From Corynebacterium confusum (GTDB taxonomy: Bacteria > Actinomycetota > Actinomycetes > Mycobacteriales > Mycobacteriaceae): a stretch of 64,000 bases of DNA. A program made the position numbers and the translations under genes. The notes beneath the pieces were generated by a model, which saw only the letters and a list, made by a program, of their open reading frames with translations, was not told the DNA's origin and did not search any database. Shown here one piece after another: positions 18,332-27,790 of this stretch (position 1 is the first letter of the stretch; every line of letters starts with the position of its first letter). The stretch lies in assembly GCF_030408715.1 (NCBI RefSeq), contig NZ_CP047202.1:1779907-1843906 (forward strand), in the 5' to 3' direction.

Positions 18332-19390
18332 CTAGCGGTTGAGCGGGCTGCCCTGCCACCTAAACCCGCGGTCGAGGAGCAGGGTGCCGGTCTCCGACGG
18401 GCGCAGGGTGAGCTGGTGCGCGTCATCGTCGAGTAGCAGCTGCCCGTCCACGACTTGGTAGCGCAGGTGATACTCGTCCGCGAATTCTTCGCCGGCGCCG
18501 AAGTTTTGCTCATCTGCGGCCATCGGTGCCCTCAGATACAGGTCCAGGCGCGGCTGGCCGGGCTTACTGTCATCAACCCGGTAGAAGCCGGACTGCAGAT
18601 CCCCGTTGGCGCGGCGGACGGTCGCCCCCGCGAACTCACCTGGGTCGCCCTCGAACTGTCTTAGGGCCGGGGCGCCGCCCACCGACCGTTTGCCGAGGGC
18701 GAGCGTAGACAGGCGGGCATCGTCAAGCAATTGGGGCGCGGGCTGGCTACTATCGTGGGCTACCTGCCACACGCCGGCGAGTTCCTCGTGGACCGTGGGG
18801 AACTGCTTGGGAACGAGGATAGCCGGCGCCGCAAGACCAGCGATAAGCATCCCGGCCGCCGCCACGGGCGGCAGCCAGCGCGTTAACCGATGGGCCCGCG
18901 GCCACGGGATAAGCCGCGGATAGTGCATCTCCGGAACGGCGCGGCCCAGCGCGAAAGCCACCAGCCGGGGAACCCAGGGAGCTAAAACAATCAGGAAAAG
19001 AACCATCTGAGCGAAAGCGAACTGCTTGACCGGCACATCAAAGGTCATGTTCAGCAGCCAGACCACCCCGAGGGAAACCGCCCCGATAAGCCCACCCAGC
19101 CACGCCGTGCGCCGCCACAGCACCAGCGCCGCGGCGAGCAGCTCCACGGCTCCGGCCAGAAACTGCACCCACGGACTAAAAGCCATAAACGTCCACAAAA
19201 GCCCCATCGGGGACTTCTCCCCCAACGTAATCAGCAACCCTGGGTAATCAACCAACCCCATCTGCAGCAGAATCACCTTGGCCGCAGCATACGGCAAAAC
19301 CAGCACACAAATAACCACGCGGACGACAGCATGGACCGCCCACCCAATAGTGCGCCACGGAACGCGGCGGAAAAAGGAAGTCGAAGTCAT
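18332..19390 (-). CDS. DoxX-like membrane protein with extracytoplasmic C-terminal domain
   Basis: A 352-residue protein. Helices near residues 18-38, 65-90, 98-115, 120-140 and a later one around 190-210 (LPPVAAAGMLIAGLAAPAIL) are visible. The four-helix part with FMAFSPWVQFLAGAVELLAA resembles the DoxX/SURF4 superfamily. The last about 140 residues are hydrophilic with a beta-rich look (YHLRYQVVDGQLLLDDDAHQ) and are probably outside the cell. The start at MTSTSFFRRVPWR was chosen because residues upstream in the same frame overlap the leader of the divergent permease operon and are not membrane-like. Function is unknown; some relatives work in thiol/redox homeostasis. Confidence 0.7.
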   Translation of the reverse strand: MTSTSFFRRVPWRTIGWAVHAVVRVVICVLVLPYAAAKVILLQMGLVDYPGLLITLGEKSPMGLLWTFMAFSPWVQFLAGAVELLAAALVLWRRTAWLGGLIGAVSLGVVWLLNMTFDVPVKQFAFAQMVLFLIVLAPWVPRLVAFALGRAVPEMHYPRLIPWPRAHRLTRWLPPVAAAGMLIAGLAAPAILVPKQFPTVHEELAGVWQVAHDSSQPAPQLLDDARLSTLALGKRSVGGAPALRQFEGDPGEFAGATVRRANGDLQSGFYRVDDSKPGQPRLDLYLRAPMAADEQNFGAGEEFADEYHLRYQVVDGQLLLDDDAHQLTLRPSETGTLLLDRGFRWQGSPLNR

Positions 19391-19704
19391 AACCACAATC
19401 CCACCACGCACCGCGGACGCGCAGAAGAGGGCGAGCCCGCAACTTCGCGGTGGGGCCCGCCCTACCCCCGACTGCGCGCTACTAGCTGACGTAGGTGCGG
19501 AGGGTACCGTCACCGAGGAGTGGGCACCACAATAATCCGGCACTGAAATATTTATTCCACACCTCGATGTGCATCTACCTGCGCAATTAGAGAGTTGCCT
19601 AAATTACTTTTTCAATTTCAGTGCGATCTAGAGCACATTGTGTAAGGATTCTTACAAGCCATCCCGTAGTACTCCGCTCCTTGCCCCGGAGGAAGGATGA
19701 GCAA
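19391..19704. promoter_or_regulatory. Divergent intergenic region upstream of the permease operon
   Basis: A 314-base region without a supported gene. The right half is AT-richer (GAGAGTTGCCTAAATTACTT and neighbours) and should hold the promoter and any RpiR operator for the operon starting at 19705. AGGAAGG at 19690-19696 is a good ribosome binding site for it. No unambiguous operator palindrome was found by eye. Confidence 0.4.
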
Positions 19705-21156
19705 ATGGAAAGTCACGCTGTCCCTCACGCTGACTCACACACCAAGGTCACGAAACGCCCCCTCAACACATGGGAGGTCACCGCAATGTCGGTCGGCTTC
19801 ATGGGGCCGGTCATGGCGATGTCGCTCAATGGCATCGGCGTGGCAGGGCTGGTCGGTAAGGCCGTACCGTTCACCTTCCTAGTGTCCTTCGTCGGCAGCC
19901 TCTTTGTCGCCTATGCCTTTGTCCGACTCCTGCGCACTGTCACCCACGCCGGATCGGTCTACGCACTGGCCGGCGTAACCCTAGGCCCTAAAGCGGGCTT
20001 CTTCGGCGGCTTCGCACTCCTCGGGACCTATATCTTCATGACCGCTTGCATCCTGGGCGCCTGCGCCGTTTTCTTCGAGGCGATGCTGGAACAGTTCAAC
20101 ACAGCCGAGCTGGGCTTGGCCTGGCTAATTATCCCCATCGCCGTTGCCGTCATCGGCGCCATCTTAAACCTGCGCAACTCCCAGCTGACCGCGCGCACCA
20201 CCCTGTTTATCGGGCTGGCCGGAATTGTCGTGATGCTGGTGCTGTCGGTCATCATCCTAGTCTCCGTAACCGGGGATAACGCCCCGGTGAGCACCGGCCT
20301 CGATTGGGAAGCCCTCAGCCCGGCAGGCAACCCTTGGAGCGCGATCATGACCGCGTCCGTCTTTGGGTTTTTGTCCTGGGCAGGCTTCGAGTCCGGTTCC
20401 TCGCTGGGCGAGGAGACGAACCAACCCCAGCGCATCATTCCCCGCAGCCTGCTCCTCGCGGTCGTAGTCGGCGGCTTCGTCTACACCTTCGTCATGTTCG
20501 CCCAATCCTTGGGCTTCGGCACCGATGAGGAAGGGATAGCTGCTTTCGCCAGCGCCTCCTCTACCCTGACGACGCTGGGCTCCACCTATGTTGGCTCCTG
20601 GTTCGCGGTCCTGCTGTCCATCATCGCCTTCGCCGTGGCTTTCGGAGCTTTCCTGAGCTCCTCGACGGCCACCTCGCGTCTGCTCTTCGCGCTCGCCCGA
20701 GACGGCTTCGGCCCCGCGAAATTCGCCGAGCGCCACCCCAGCAGCGGTGTGCCAGTCCCGGCGGTGCTGTTTACCAACGGGTTGTCCATCGTGATGATTG
20801 TCGTCTTAGGTATCTGCCACGTCAGCCCGGTGGATGTCTACTACTGGTACGCGACCATCGCCACGCTATGCATGGTGGTGGCCTACGGCATGGCCTCGGC
20901 TGGCGCCATCGCGCACATCTTTCGCCGCGGCAACCAGGTGCCCTACTGGGAGATTATATTCCCCGTCCTCGCGCTGGCCTACCTCGGGTTCGTATACGTA
21001 GTGCAGGTCAGCGGCCAGGAAGCCCCGTACAACTACTTCCCGTGGATTTCCGGCGCCTGGTGCGTCATTGGTGCACTGGTCATCCAAGCAAGGCCCGAGC
21101 TCGCGCGCAAGATCGGCCGAAGATGGTCCCGCGCCGACGATGCTTCCACCCACTAG
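19705..21156 (+). CDS. APC-family amino acid permease
   Basis: A 483-residue transporter with about 12 hydrophobic helices. The APC pattern is clear: NTWEVTAMSVGFMGPVMAM in helix 1, later GFLSWAGFESGSSLGEETN (the conserved helix 6-loop segment FxGFExxxxxxEE) and a C-terminal stretch AYLGFVYVVQVSG. Members import amino acids, polyamines or related amines with protons. The ATG at 19705 was chosen for its ribosome site AGGAAGG; an upstream GTG at 19621 would add an implausible Arg-rich leader. It is the first gene of an operon with a GS-like ligase, two amide-cleaving enzymes and a regulator, so it probably imports the substrate of that pathway. Confidence 0.9.
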   Translation: MESHAVPHADSHTKVTKRPLNTWEVTAMSVGFMGPVMAMSLNGIGVAGLVGKAVPFTFLVSFVGSLFVAYAFVRLLRTVTHAGSVYALAGVTLGPKAGFFGGFALLGTYIFMTACILGACAVFFEAMLEQFNTAELGLAWLIIPIAVAVIGAILNLRNSQLTARTTLFIGLAGIVVMLVLSVIILVSVTGDNAPVSTGLDWEALSPAGNPWSAIMTASVFGFLSWAGFESGSSLGEETNQPQRIIPRSLLLAVVVGGFVYTFVMFAQSLGFGTDEEGIAAFASASSTLTTLGSTYVGSWFAVLLSIIAFAVAFGAFLSSSTATSRLLFALARDGFGPAKFAERHPSSGVPVPAVLFTNGLSIVMIVVLGICHVSPVDVYYWYATIATLCMVVAYGMASAGAIAHIFRRGNQVPYWEIIFPVLALAYLGFVYVVQVSGQEAPYNYFPWISGAWCVIGALVIQARPELARKIGRRWSRADDASTH

Positions 21157-21189
21157 CCCCACCTCAATCACCAGCTAAAGGAGTAAACC

Positions 21190-22521
21190 ATGAGTGTCGA
21201 GATCGAAAACGAAACCGCACCCTCGATTGCACACGGAATGTTCACCTTCGTCGCTACCTGCGATTTCTCGGCCCGCACCAAGGGGCGGGCCATTCACTCC
21301 AAAGACTTCCGCCCCGGCGCGAGCGTCGGGTGGGTGCCAGCCAACCTGGGGATCGGTCCGCTCGGGCACATCGTCGGCGGCATCCCCTATGGCGCATCGG
21401 GAGACCTCCGCTTGCTCGCCGATGCCGACTCCAAAACCACCATCTCCGGGGTTCCCGGCCAGGCTGACCTGGACTACTGCTTCAGCGACGTGGTCAACAC
21501 CGACGGAACTCCGTGGGAATCGTGCAGCAGAACCTTTCTCAAAAACACCGTGGCGCAGCTAAAGGACAAACACGGAATTACCTTTACCGCCTCCTTCGAG
21601 CACGAATTCGTCGAGCGCGCAGCCACGCGCTTCCCGCACCCCTTCTCCTATTCGAATTTCCTTTCCGCGGAGCCGGTAAGCTCCACGCTGTTTAAGATTC
21701 TCGACCGTGCAGGAATCGAGCCGGAATGCTGGTTGCCCGAGTATGCCCAGCACCAGTACGAGCTCACCCTCAAGCCCACCGACCCGCTACGCGCGGCCGA
21801 TCGCGCCCTCCTTCTGCGCGATATCACGTGCAACGTCTACGAAGCCTTCGACAAGGAAGTCACTTTTTCTCCGGTCCCCAGTGCCGAGGCGGGAGGCTCC
21901 GGGGTCCATGTCCACTACGGGCTCTACGGCGAAAACGGCGAGGCCATCTCCTTCGATGCCTCCCGGCCGGGCCGAGTCTCCGAGCTGGCCGGGCGCTTCA
22001 ACGCGGGCATCATCAAATACGCCCCGGCGCTGACCGCCTTATTCGCTCCGCTCACGGTCAGCTACCTCCGGCTGAAACCCGACAACTGGTCGACGGCCCG
22101 CGCGTTTTGTGGCCTACAGAACCGCGAGTCCCTCATCCGGGTTTGCCCGACTAACGAAATCAACGGAAAGTCCCCCGAAAAGCAACTCCACTTCGAGTTC
22201 CGTGGATCGGACGCGGGTGCCAACCCGTGGATCCTCATGGGCATCATCCTGCGGGCCGGTCTGGCCGGCCTTGATGAGGGGCTCGACCCAGTCGACATCG
22301 TCGAGGGCGATCTGGATCTCGAAGGCAAGCACGCTGAACTTCCTGAATTGCCGGGTACCCTGGGCGAGGCGTTGGATCTCTTCGAGGCCAACGAGGAAGT
22401 CCAATCCTGGTTCGCGCCCGCTTGGTCCGAGACCTACTTGAAGGTCAAACGCGACGAAATTTCTGAGCTACACGGAAAGTCTTTCGAGGAGCAGTGCGAG
22501 GTGTATGCGGATGTCTTCTAA
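21190..22521 (+). CDS. Glutamine-synthetase-like ligase (FluG C-terminal/gamma-glutamyl ligase type)
   Basis: A 443-residue glutamine synthetase-fold protein. The catalytic domain shows the metal- and ATP-site signatures EHEFVE, GSGVHVHYGLY (the His-containing GxGxHxH motif), RLKPDNWS and LHFEFRGSDAGANPW, the last corresponding to the E-x-R-x-x-D-x-x-x-N-P motif. It lacks the classic GlnA adenylylation region and is shorter than GlnA (about 470-480). Such proteins ligate glutamate or another acid to amines, as GlnA3/PuuA/IpuC do, or form the C-terminal half of eukaryotic FluG. The stop overlaps the start of the amidohydrolase gene, so the two products are probably made in equal amounts. AAAGGAG precedes the ATG. 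Substrate is unknown. Confidence 0.88.
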   Translation: MSVEIENETAPSIAHGMFTFVATCDFSARTKGRAIHSKDFRPGASVGWVPANLGIGPLGHIVGGIPYGASGDLRLLADADSKTTISGVPGQADLDYCFSDVVNTDGTPWESCSRTFLKNTVAQLKDKHGITFTASFEHEFVERAATRFPHPFSYSNFLSAEPVSSTLFKILDRAGIEPECWLPEYAQHQYELTLKPTDPLRAADRALLLRDITCNVYEAFDKEVTFSPVPSAEAGGSGVHVHYGLYGENGEAISFDASRPGRVSELAGRFNAGIIKYAPALTALFAPLTVSYLRLKPDNWSTARAFCGLQNRESLIRVCPTNEINGKSPEKQLHFEFRGSDAGANPWILMGIILRAGLAGLDEGLDPVDIVEGDLDLEGKHAELPELPGTLGEALDLFEANEEVQSWFAPAWSETYLKVKRDEISELHGKSFEEQCEVYADVF

Positions 22522-23692
22522 GCAGTCCCCGAGCTACCCCGATTTCCGCGAGGAACTTGCTTCACTCCCTTTGTTCGACCACCACTGTCACGGCGTGGTC
22601 CCGAAGGATCTGTCCCGCGCCGATTTCGAGGCCATGATTTCGGAATCCTCGCGTCCGGCTCCGGAGGGGCTAACCTGTTTCGACTCGCAGCTAGGGTTTC
22701 AGGTACTCGCGAAATGTGCCCCAATTCTCGGTACGCAGCCTTGGTGCAGCCCCGAAGAGTATCTGGAGCAGCGCCGGCAGCTGGGCGCGGCTGAGGCCAA
22801 TTCCCGTCTGTTACAAGCCTCGCAGCTCACGGATCTGGGCGTGGATACCGGGTTCTCGCCGGACGTTATCACCCCGGCAGAGGAGCTCGGGCGCATCAGC
22901 GGCGCCACACCGCACGAGGTGGTCCGCTTGGAATACCTCGCCGAGCAGGTCGCCCAGGAGTTCCTGTCACCCGGCGCGCCCCAGGAAACGGACGGTGCCT
23001 TAGCGCGGAAATTCCTGGACGCACTCGCCGTGCGCCTAAGCGATGCCTTGCGCGGCGCGATCGGCGTTAAGTCCATCGCCGCCTATCGCATCGGCCTAGA
23101 CTTCGAAGCCGCGCGCCCCGCTACCGAAGAGGTCCTCGAGTCCGCGCAGTACTTCCTCAGGGGCACGGCGCCACTGCGCCTGGCGGATCCGGTACTCATC
23201 CGCCACCTGCTGTGGTTGGCTATCGATGCCGGCCAGGTCATCCAGTTGCACATCGGATACGGCGACGACGATGTCGACCTGCACCGGTGCAACCCTCTCC
23301 TGCTCACGGAGCTGTTCCGGTTGAGCCGTGATACCGGTGCTCGTTTCACGCTCCTGCACTGCTACCCCTTCCACCGCGAGGCCGGCTACCTGACACACGT
23401 CTTCGAGCACGTCTATTTCGACGTAGGCCTAGCCATCAACTACACGGGTAGCCGATCCGGCGCGGTCATCGCCGAGTCCCTCGAGCTGGCTCCCTTTGGC
23501 AAGATTTTGTTCAGTACCGACGCCTTCGGCCTAGCCGAGCTCTACTACCTAGGCGCGGAGCTCTACCGCGATGGCTTGGCCCAGGCGCTGGCGGAATTCC
23601 ACGACTTCCATGGGTGGCCGAAGGAGCAGTGCCTGCGGCTAGCTCGCATGATTTCTTACGACAACGCCGCCCGTTTGTACGGAACCGATTAG
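22511..23692 (+). CDS. Amidohydrolase of the FluG N-terminal type
   Basis: A 393-residue TIM-barrel metal hydrolase: LFDHHCHGVVP gives the HxH motif, LHCYPFHRE the mid-barrel His, and the C-terminal ILFSTDAFGLAELYYLG resembles the FluG N-terminal domain, where the Asp is the catalytic residue. The ATG at 22511 is preferred since GAGG at 22498-22501 is 9 bases away, against 3 for the ATG at 22505. The gene overlaps the GS-like gene. In FluG proteins of fungi and in several bacteria an amidohydrolase-2 domain and a GS domain are fused; here they are adjacent separate genes in reverse order. A role in splitting the amide made or used by the ligase is inferred. Confidence 0.85.
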   Translation: MSSKQSPSYPDFREELASLPLFDHHCHGVVPKDLSRADFEAMISESSRPAPEGLTCFDSQLGFQVLAKCAPILGTQPWCSPEEYLEQRRQLGAAEANSRLLQASQLTDLGVDTGFSPDVITPAEELGRISGATPHEVVRLEYLAEQVAQEFLSPGAPQETDGALARKFLDALAVRLSDALRGAIGVKSIAAYRIGLDFEAARPATEEVLESAQYFLRGTAPLRLADPVLIRHLLWLAIDAGQVIQLHIGYGDDDVDLHRCNPLLLTELFRLSRDTGARFTLLHCYPFHREAGYLTHVFEHVYFDVGLAINYTGSRSGAVIAESLELAPFGKILFSTDAFGLAELYYLGAELYRDGLAQALAEFHDFHGWPKEQCLRLARMISYDNAARLYGTD

Positions 23693-23734
23693 GCCACGAT
23701 AGCGACAAGCGCACGACGAGAAAGGTGAACATCA

Positions 23735-24922
23735 GTGGGCGAAACCACCCCGACGTACGACAAGCTGGCGCAGGGCTGGATTGCGGCGCTCAACCAGGAG
23801 CTGCCCGCGGCAGTGGAGCTACGCAAGAAGCTCCACGCAAACCCGCGGGTCAGCGGCGAGGAACAAGACACGACCGACGCCGTCGCCAGCGCCATGGAAC
23901 TCGATTTCAAGTCAATCGCCACAACAGGCGGAATTTCCCGCATCGGCCCACAGACAGGCCCGTCCATCGCCCTGCGCGGTGAATTGGATGCCCTACCGGT
24001 GGAAGAAGCAACCGGGGTGGAGTGGGCGTCGTCCAACACCGCGATGCACGCCTGCGGGCACGACGTGCACCTGGCTGCCCTTGTCGCGGTGGTGCGCGCC
24101 GCCAAGAGGCTCGAGCTACCTTATGGCCTGGTGCCGTTCCTCCAACCCCGCGAGGAGACATACCCGTCGGGGGCCTTGGACATCAAGGATTCGGGGGCGT
24201 TTGCCACCTTTGGCGTGGCACATGCCATCGGCGCGCACGTGCATCCCGATGTTCCGCTCGGGGCGGTCGCCTCCGGGGAGGGCTTCATCAACGCCGCGGC
24301 CGGCGAGTTCATCATCACCGTCGAAGGCCAAGGCGGGCACGGCGCATACCCGCACAAGGCCAACGATGTCGCCGTCTGCGTGGCGCACGTCGTCTCCGGC
24401 CTGTCCGAGATTGTCCGACGCACGTCCAACCCAATGGCGCCGGCCTTGATCAGCGTCGGTTCCGTCCAGGTCGGTTCGAGCGCTGCCAACGTCCTAGCCG
24501 GCAAAGGCACGGTGAAGACCACGGTGCGCACCTCCAGCAGTGCGGCCGCGCAGGAAATTGCCACCGCGGTCCAGCGCTTCGTCGAGCACACCGCCCAGGC
24601 CTTCGGGTGCACTGGAGACCTCGAGTATCTCCCCGGCGAGCCGGCCCTCATCAATGACGAGCACTTGGCCGCAAACTTCGCCGCTGTGCAAGGCACGCTG
24701 GGATTGAAGACTGGCGATCCGATGCGTTCCCTAGGCGCGGACGATGTCTCTTTTTACGGCGAGCTCGTCCCCAGCCTGATGTGCTTCGTCGGCGTGGGAA
24801 ACGGCCCGACTCCCTCACTCCACGATGCGAAGTTCCTGCCGCCAGACAGCGCCGTCGGTTACACGGCCAAAGCTCTCATCGCCGGTTACCTCGCCGCCGC
24901 CCGCGCTTTGGACGTAAAATAA
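23735..24922 (+). CDS. M20-family amidohydrolase (hippurate hydrolase/N-acyl amino acid amidase type)
   Basis: A 395-residue M20D peptidase. Metal-site motifs are visible: ALRGELDALPVEE, MHACGHDVHLAAL (the CGHDxH motif), then the C-terminal DDVSFYGELVPSLMCFVGVG. The dimerisation insert with GQGGHGAYPHKANDV is typical of the hippurate hydrolase/IAA-amino acid hydrolase branch. Such enzymes remove acyl groups from amino acids in the cytoplasm. The GTG start is supported by AAAGGTG about 7 bases upstream. It follows the amidohydrolase gene with a 42-base gap. Together with the ligase it could recover a free amino acid or amine from the imported compound. Confidence 0.9.
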   Translation: MGETTPTYDKLAQGWIAALNQELPAAVELRKKLHANPRVSGEEQDTTDAVASAMELDFKSIATTGGISRIGPQTGPSIALRGELDALPVEEATGVEWASSNTAMHACGHDVHLAALVAVVRAAKRLELPYGLVPFLQPREETYPSGALDIKDSGAFATFGVAHAIGAHVHPDVPLGAVASGEGFINAAAGEFIITVEGQGGHGAYPHKANDVAVCVAHVVSGLSEIVRRTSNPMAPALISVGSVQVGSSAANVLAGKGTVKTTVRTSSSAAAQEIATAVQRFVEHTAQAFGCTGDLEYLPGEPALINDEHLAANFAAVQGTLGLKTGDPMRSLGADDVSFYGELVPSLMCFVGVGNGPTPSLHDAKFLPPDSAVGYTAKALIAGYLAAARALDVK

Positions 24923-24928
24923 CCGACT

Positions 24929-25792
24929 ATGCCCAACGCCACCAGCATTGCGGAGCGAATCCGGTCCGGCCTGGATGAGTTCTCCAGCTCTGAGAAACTC
25001 GTCGCCCGGTACATCCTCAGTGGCTTTCCATACAGCGGCCTCGACACTGTGGAGCGGATTGCAGAAGCCTCCGGAGTCAGCTCGGCGACGGTAGTCCGCT
25101 TTGTCCAATCGCTGGGCATCCCGAAATTTAAGCTCTTCCAGGATCAGCTCAAGCAGGAGCTGATAGACCGCCAGCAATCGGCGCTCGATCAGGCCGCCGA
25201 ACGCTCCCCAGTTCCCGCCCAAGGCACGAATCATGGCGTATTTAGTGACCAAGAACGTGCCTTCGTCGAAGGAATCCACTCCACGTTCGAAAACCTCCGC
25301 GCCGCGGACATTACCAGCGCCGTGGACCTTCTCAGCAACCAGAACAAGCACATCATCGGTGACGGCGGAACCTATTCCCACATTCTGGCCGAGCACATGC
25401 TAGCCCAGCTCAACCTTTTCCGAACCAACCTGCACAGCTGCCCGGCCGACGGATGGAAGCTCGAAGACACCCTCACCAGTATCTCCACGGACACGGTGTG
25501 GGTGACGTTTGATTTCCGGCGCTACTCCGCAACCTCGGCCGAGCGCGCGAGAACAGCGAAAGCTCGAGGAGCCATACTCATCCTCATCACGGACAAGTGG
25601 ATGTCGCCCATCGCCTCCTATGCCGACATCGTGCTTACCGCACGGGTGGAAGCTAACGGCCCCTCGGACACCCTCGTCTCCGCTCTCGCCCTCGTCGAAG
25701 GCATCTGCGAAGCTGTTGCCGATCAACTCGGCAGCGAAGGGATGCGACGCCTAGCCGACATCGATCCCATCCGTCGCAGCCAGTTGTCCTAA
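24929..25792 (+). CDS. RpiR/MurR-family transcriptional regulator
   Basis: A 287-residue regulator. Residues 1-75 are the RpiR HTH: SSSEKLVARYILSGFPYS, then VERIAEASGVSSATVVRFVQ and LGIPKFKLFQ (the F-x-x-F-K motif). Residues about 120-270 form a SIS-type ligand domain (DGGTYSHILAEHMLAQLN, TFDFRRYSATSAERA, ILITDKWMSPIASYADI). SIS domains usually bind phosphosugars or other anionic metabolites; here the ligand may be the operon substrate. It starts 7 bases after the M20 stop and is the last gene of the operon, a common place for an autoregulating local controller. Confidence 0.9.
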   Translation: MPNATSIAERIRSGLDEFSSSEKLVARYILSGFPYSGLDTVERIAEASGVSSATVVRFVQSLGIPKFKLFQDQLKQELIDRQQSALDQAAERSPVPAQGTNHGVFSDQERAFVEGIHSTFENLRAADITSAVDLLSNQNKHIIGDGGTYSHILAEHMLAQLNLFRTNLHSCPADGWKLEDTLTSISTDTVWVTFDFRRYSATSAERARTAKARGAILILITDKWMSPIASYADIVLTARVEANGPSDTLVSALALVEGICEAVADQLGSEGMRRLADIDPIRRSQLS

Positions 25793-25963
25793 TCCACACG
25801 CGACAACCACGCGGGAGCCGGCTATAGCTTTTTCCATAAACATTTGTACTTAGCAAGTGCAACACTCATAATAATAGTTGCCGCGGAAGCCCTTCACCCG
25901 CGGAGCTTATGTTTCTCGCATGCCCTACGAAGGGCGTGCCTACTTGGAAAAAGGAATCCCTGA

Positions 25964-27325
25964 ATGCTTGCTCCCCGCCGCGTCACGCGACCTATCCTGG
26001 CTTTTCTACTCGCGTCATCTTTGGCGGCCACTAACGTCAGCGCTCACGCCGCTCCTACTGCCGAGCTCCCCGAATCCGCTCTGGTCCATGACGCTCTTTC
26101 CGATCCCGTTGCTGACCAGTCCCCCGACACTTCTGAGCAGGTCCGCGAAGCCGCGGATGAAATGCGCCACAGCTCGCCTGGCTTACACTCCCGTGGTGCC
26201 GACAAAAGCACTGGAGATGCCTACTCATCCTTCTACCACGACCCAGTGGACCTGGATGGTTCTTCCCCAGGACAATTGTTCCGGAATTCCTCGGTGCGAA
26301 ACCCCCTAAACACGCTGGGCATTACCAACATCGGCCCTTACAAGGCGGAACGCATCCTCTACTCTTCCACCAACCGCAAGGGAGAGCCCATTCCAGTTAG
26401 CGGGATCGTCATCGAGCCTAAGAAGGATTGGATGGGGGACGTGCCACGTCCCGTGGTCGCCTACGCCCCCGGCACCCAGGGCGTAGCCGACCACTGCTCG
26501 CCATCGCGCAAAATCGCCGAAGGCGTGGGCGACTACGAGCAGCTCTTCTTTGAAAGCCTCCTCAAGGAGGGATACGCAGTGGTCTTAACCGACTATGAAG
26601 GACTTGGCACTCCAGGCCTGCATACCTACATGGACCGTATCAGCCAAGCCCACGCCGTGCTCGATAGCGTACGTGCTGCGCAGCAACTAGACGGCTGGGA
26701 TTTGGGTCCGGAGAATCCCGTTTTCCTCAACGGCTATTCACAGGGTGGCGGCGCAACCGCCAGCGCCGCGGAGCAATATGACTCTTACGCCCCCGAGCTC
26801 AACGTCAAGCTCGCAACCGTCGGTGCCGCCCCAGCCGATCTGACTCTTTTGCCACCAGCCCTCGACGGAACTACGTACTTCCTCTTCGAACTCTTCGCTC
26901 TACTTGGTTTGTCCCAAAGCTACGGCATCGATTTCAATGACCGGCTCAGCACTCGCGGACAGGAGGTCCTCCGCAACGCTACGAACGCGTGCACGTTGGG
27001 CCTCGGGCTCTATTCCGGACAGACCATCTCCGGGCTTACCGCCGACGGCACTGACGTTTACGAACTCATCGAAACTGCTCCTTATAACCAGATTCTCGCG
27101 GAGCAGCACATCGGCCACCGAGCTCCCACCGTCCCGGTAGTCATCACACACAGCCGTGGCGACGACGTCATTCCCTTTGACACAGCCGAACAATTGGCTG
27201 CGGAGTGGGCCGACCACGGTGCGCAAGTCACCTTCCTTCCGAATGATGCTGGTTCGCACGTAGCCGGCACCATCCCGCACATCGATGCCACCCTCGACGC
27301 CATCAAAGCGGTACTAAACAGCTAG
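25964..27325 (+). CDS. Secreted lipase/esterase of the LIP family
   Basis: A 453-residue exported protein. MLAPRRVTRPILAFLLASSL begins a Sec signal peptide with cleavage likely after VSAHA. The mature part has the LIP-family layout: ITNIGPYKAERILYSS, VVAYAPGTQGVADHC, the nucleophile elbow NGYSQGGGAT (Ser near residue 260), and near the C-terminus a Asp in SRGDDVIPF and His in DAGSHVAGT completing the triad. Homologs are triacylglycerol lipases of actinobacteria and Candida LIP enzymes. AAAGGAA upstream supports the ATG. The product probably liberates fatty acids from host or environmental lipids, suiting a lipid-dependent Corynebacterium, though this is inferred. It stands alone, followed by an IS remnant. 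Confidence 0.92.
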   Translation: MLAPRRVTRPILAFLLASSLAATNVSAHAAPTAELPESALVHDALSDPVADQSPDTSEQVREAADEMRHSSPGLHSRGADKSTGDAYSSFYHDPVDLDGSSPGQLFRNSSVRNPLNTLGITNIGPYKAERILYSSTNRKGEPIPVSGIVIEPKKDWMGDVPRPVVAYAPGTQGVADHCSPSRKIAEGVGDYEQLFFESLLKEGYAVVLTDYEGLGTPGLHTYMDRISQAHAVLDSVRAAQQLDGWDLGPENPVFLNGYSQGGGATASAAEQYDSYAPELNVKLATVGAAPADLTLLPPALDGTTYFLFELFALLGLSQSYGIDFNDRLSTRGQEVLRNATNACTLGLGLYSGQTISGLTADGTDVYELIETAPYNQILAEQHIGHRAPTVPVVITHSRGDDVIPFDTAEQLAAEWADHGAQVTFLPNDAGSHVAGTIPHIDATLDAIKAVLNS

Positions 27326-27497
27326 CCGACTCTTCCCACCTACCGCTGCCTAAAACTCACGGTCTGCACAGGCTTTGCTTAGGACGACCTGTTACCTCGG
27401 GTTTGTTTGTCATAAGTGGTCCGGAAGCGGCGGGCGTTAGACCACCCGGTCCTGCGCTGCGGCTTCTTCCGGCGGTCGGTAGGGCGCATCATAAGAG

Positions 27498-27790
27498 TTA
27501 GCCCATCGAACTCGGTGGGGTCAGGCCCGAGCACTCGGTTCGGTGGTCATAGACAAACTGGAAGCGGACTACTAGCGTGTCTCTTCGACAAAATATTTCG
27601 CGGCCTTGCGAGGAACGATTAACTCCAAGCTCTGTTGAAGCCGCGTGAAGTGAGAGGTCCTCATTGTTCTCGTAGAGGACCACAGCATCACGTTTGAACT
27701 GTTCGGAATACCTGGGCATAGTTGCAGATTACCTTTCCCCCAACCCAACCGGGCTGATATCAGGTGTCTACCAAACAGGGGTCAGGTCCA
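27498..27790 (-). mobile_element. Remnant of an IS3-family insertion sequence
   Basis: On the minus strand MPRYSEQFKRDAVVLYENNE starts a typical IS3 OrfA. After GVNRSS an internal deletion joins it, out of frame, to the OrfA C-terminus (KAAKYFVEETR stop near 27566-27595). The OrfB start RFQFVYDHRTE follows and breaks off at about 27535. The outer terminal repeat is seen as GTGTCTACCAAACAGGGGTC near 27766-27790. The other end is lost. No transposase activity is possible. The flanking 27326-27497 and 27791-28009 contain no supported gene; a run reading PTEFDGLTLMMRPTDRRKK on the minus strand (about 27420-27520) may be further decayed coding sequence. Confidence 0.75.

Noticed and set aside
27416..27622. 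Short plus-strand frame beside the IS remnant
   Set aside because: Overlaps decayed transposase sequence on the minus strand; no coding signature.
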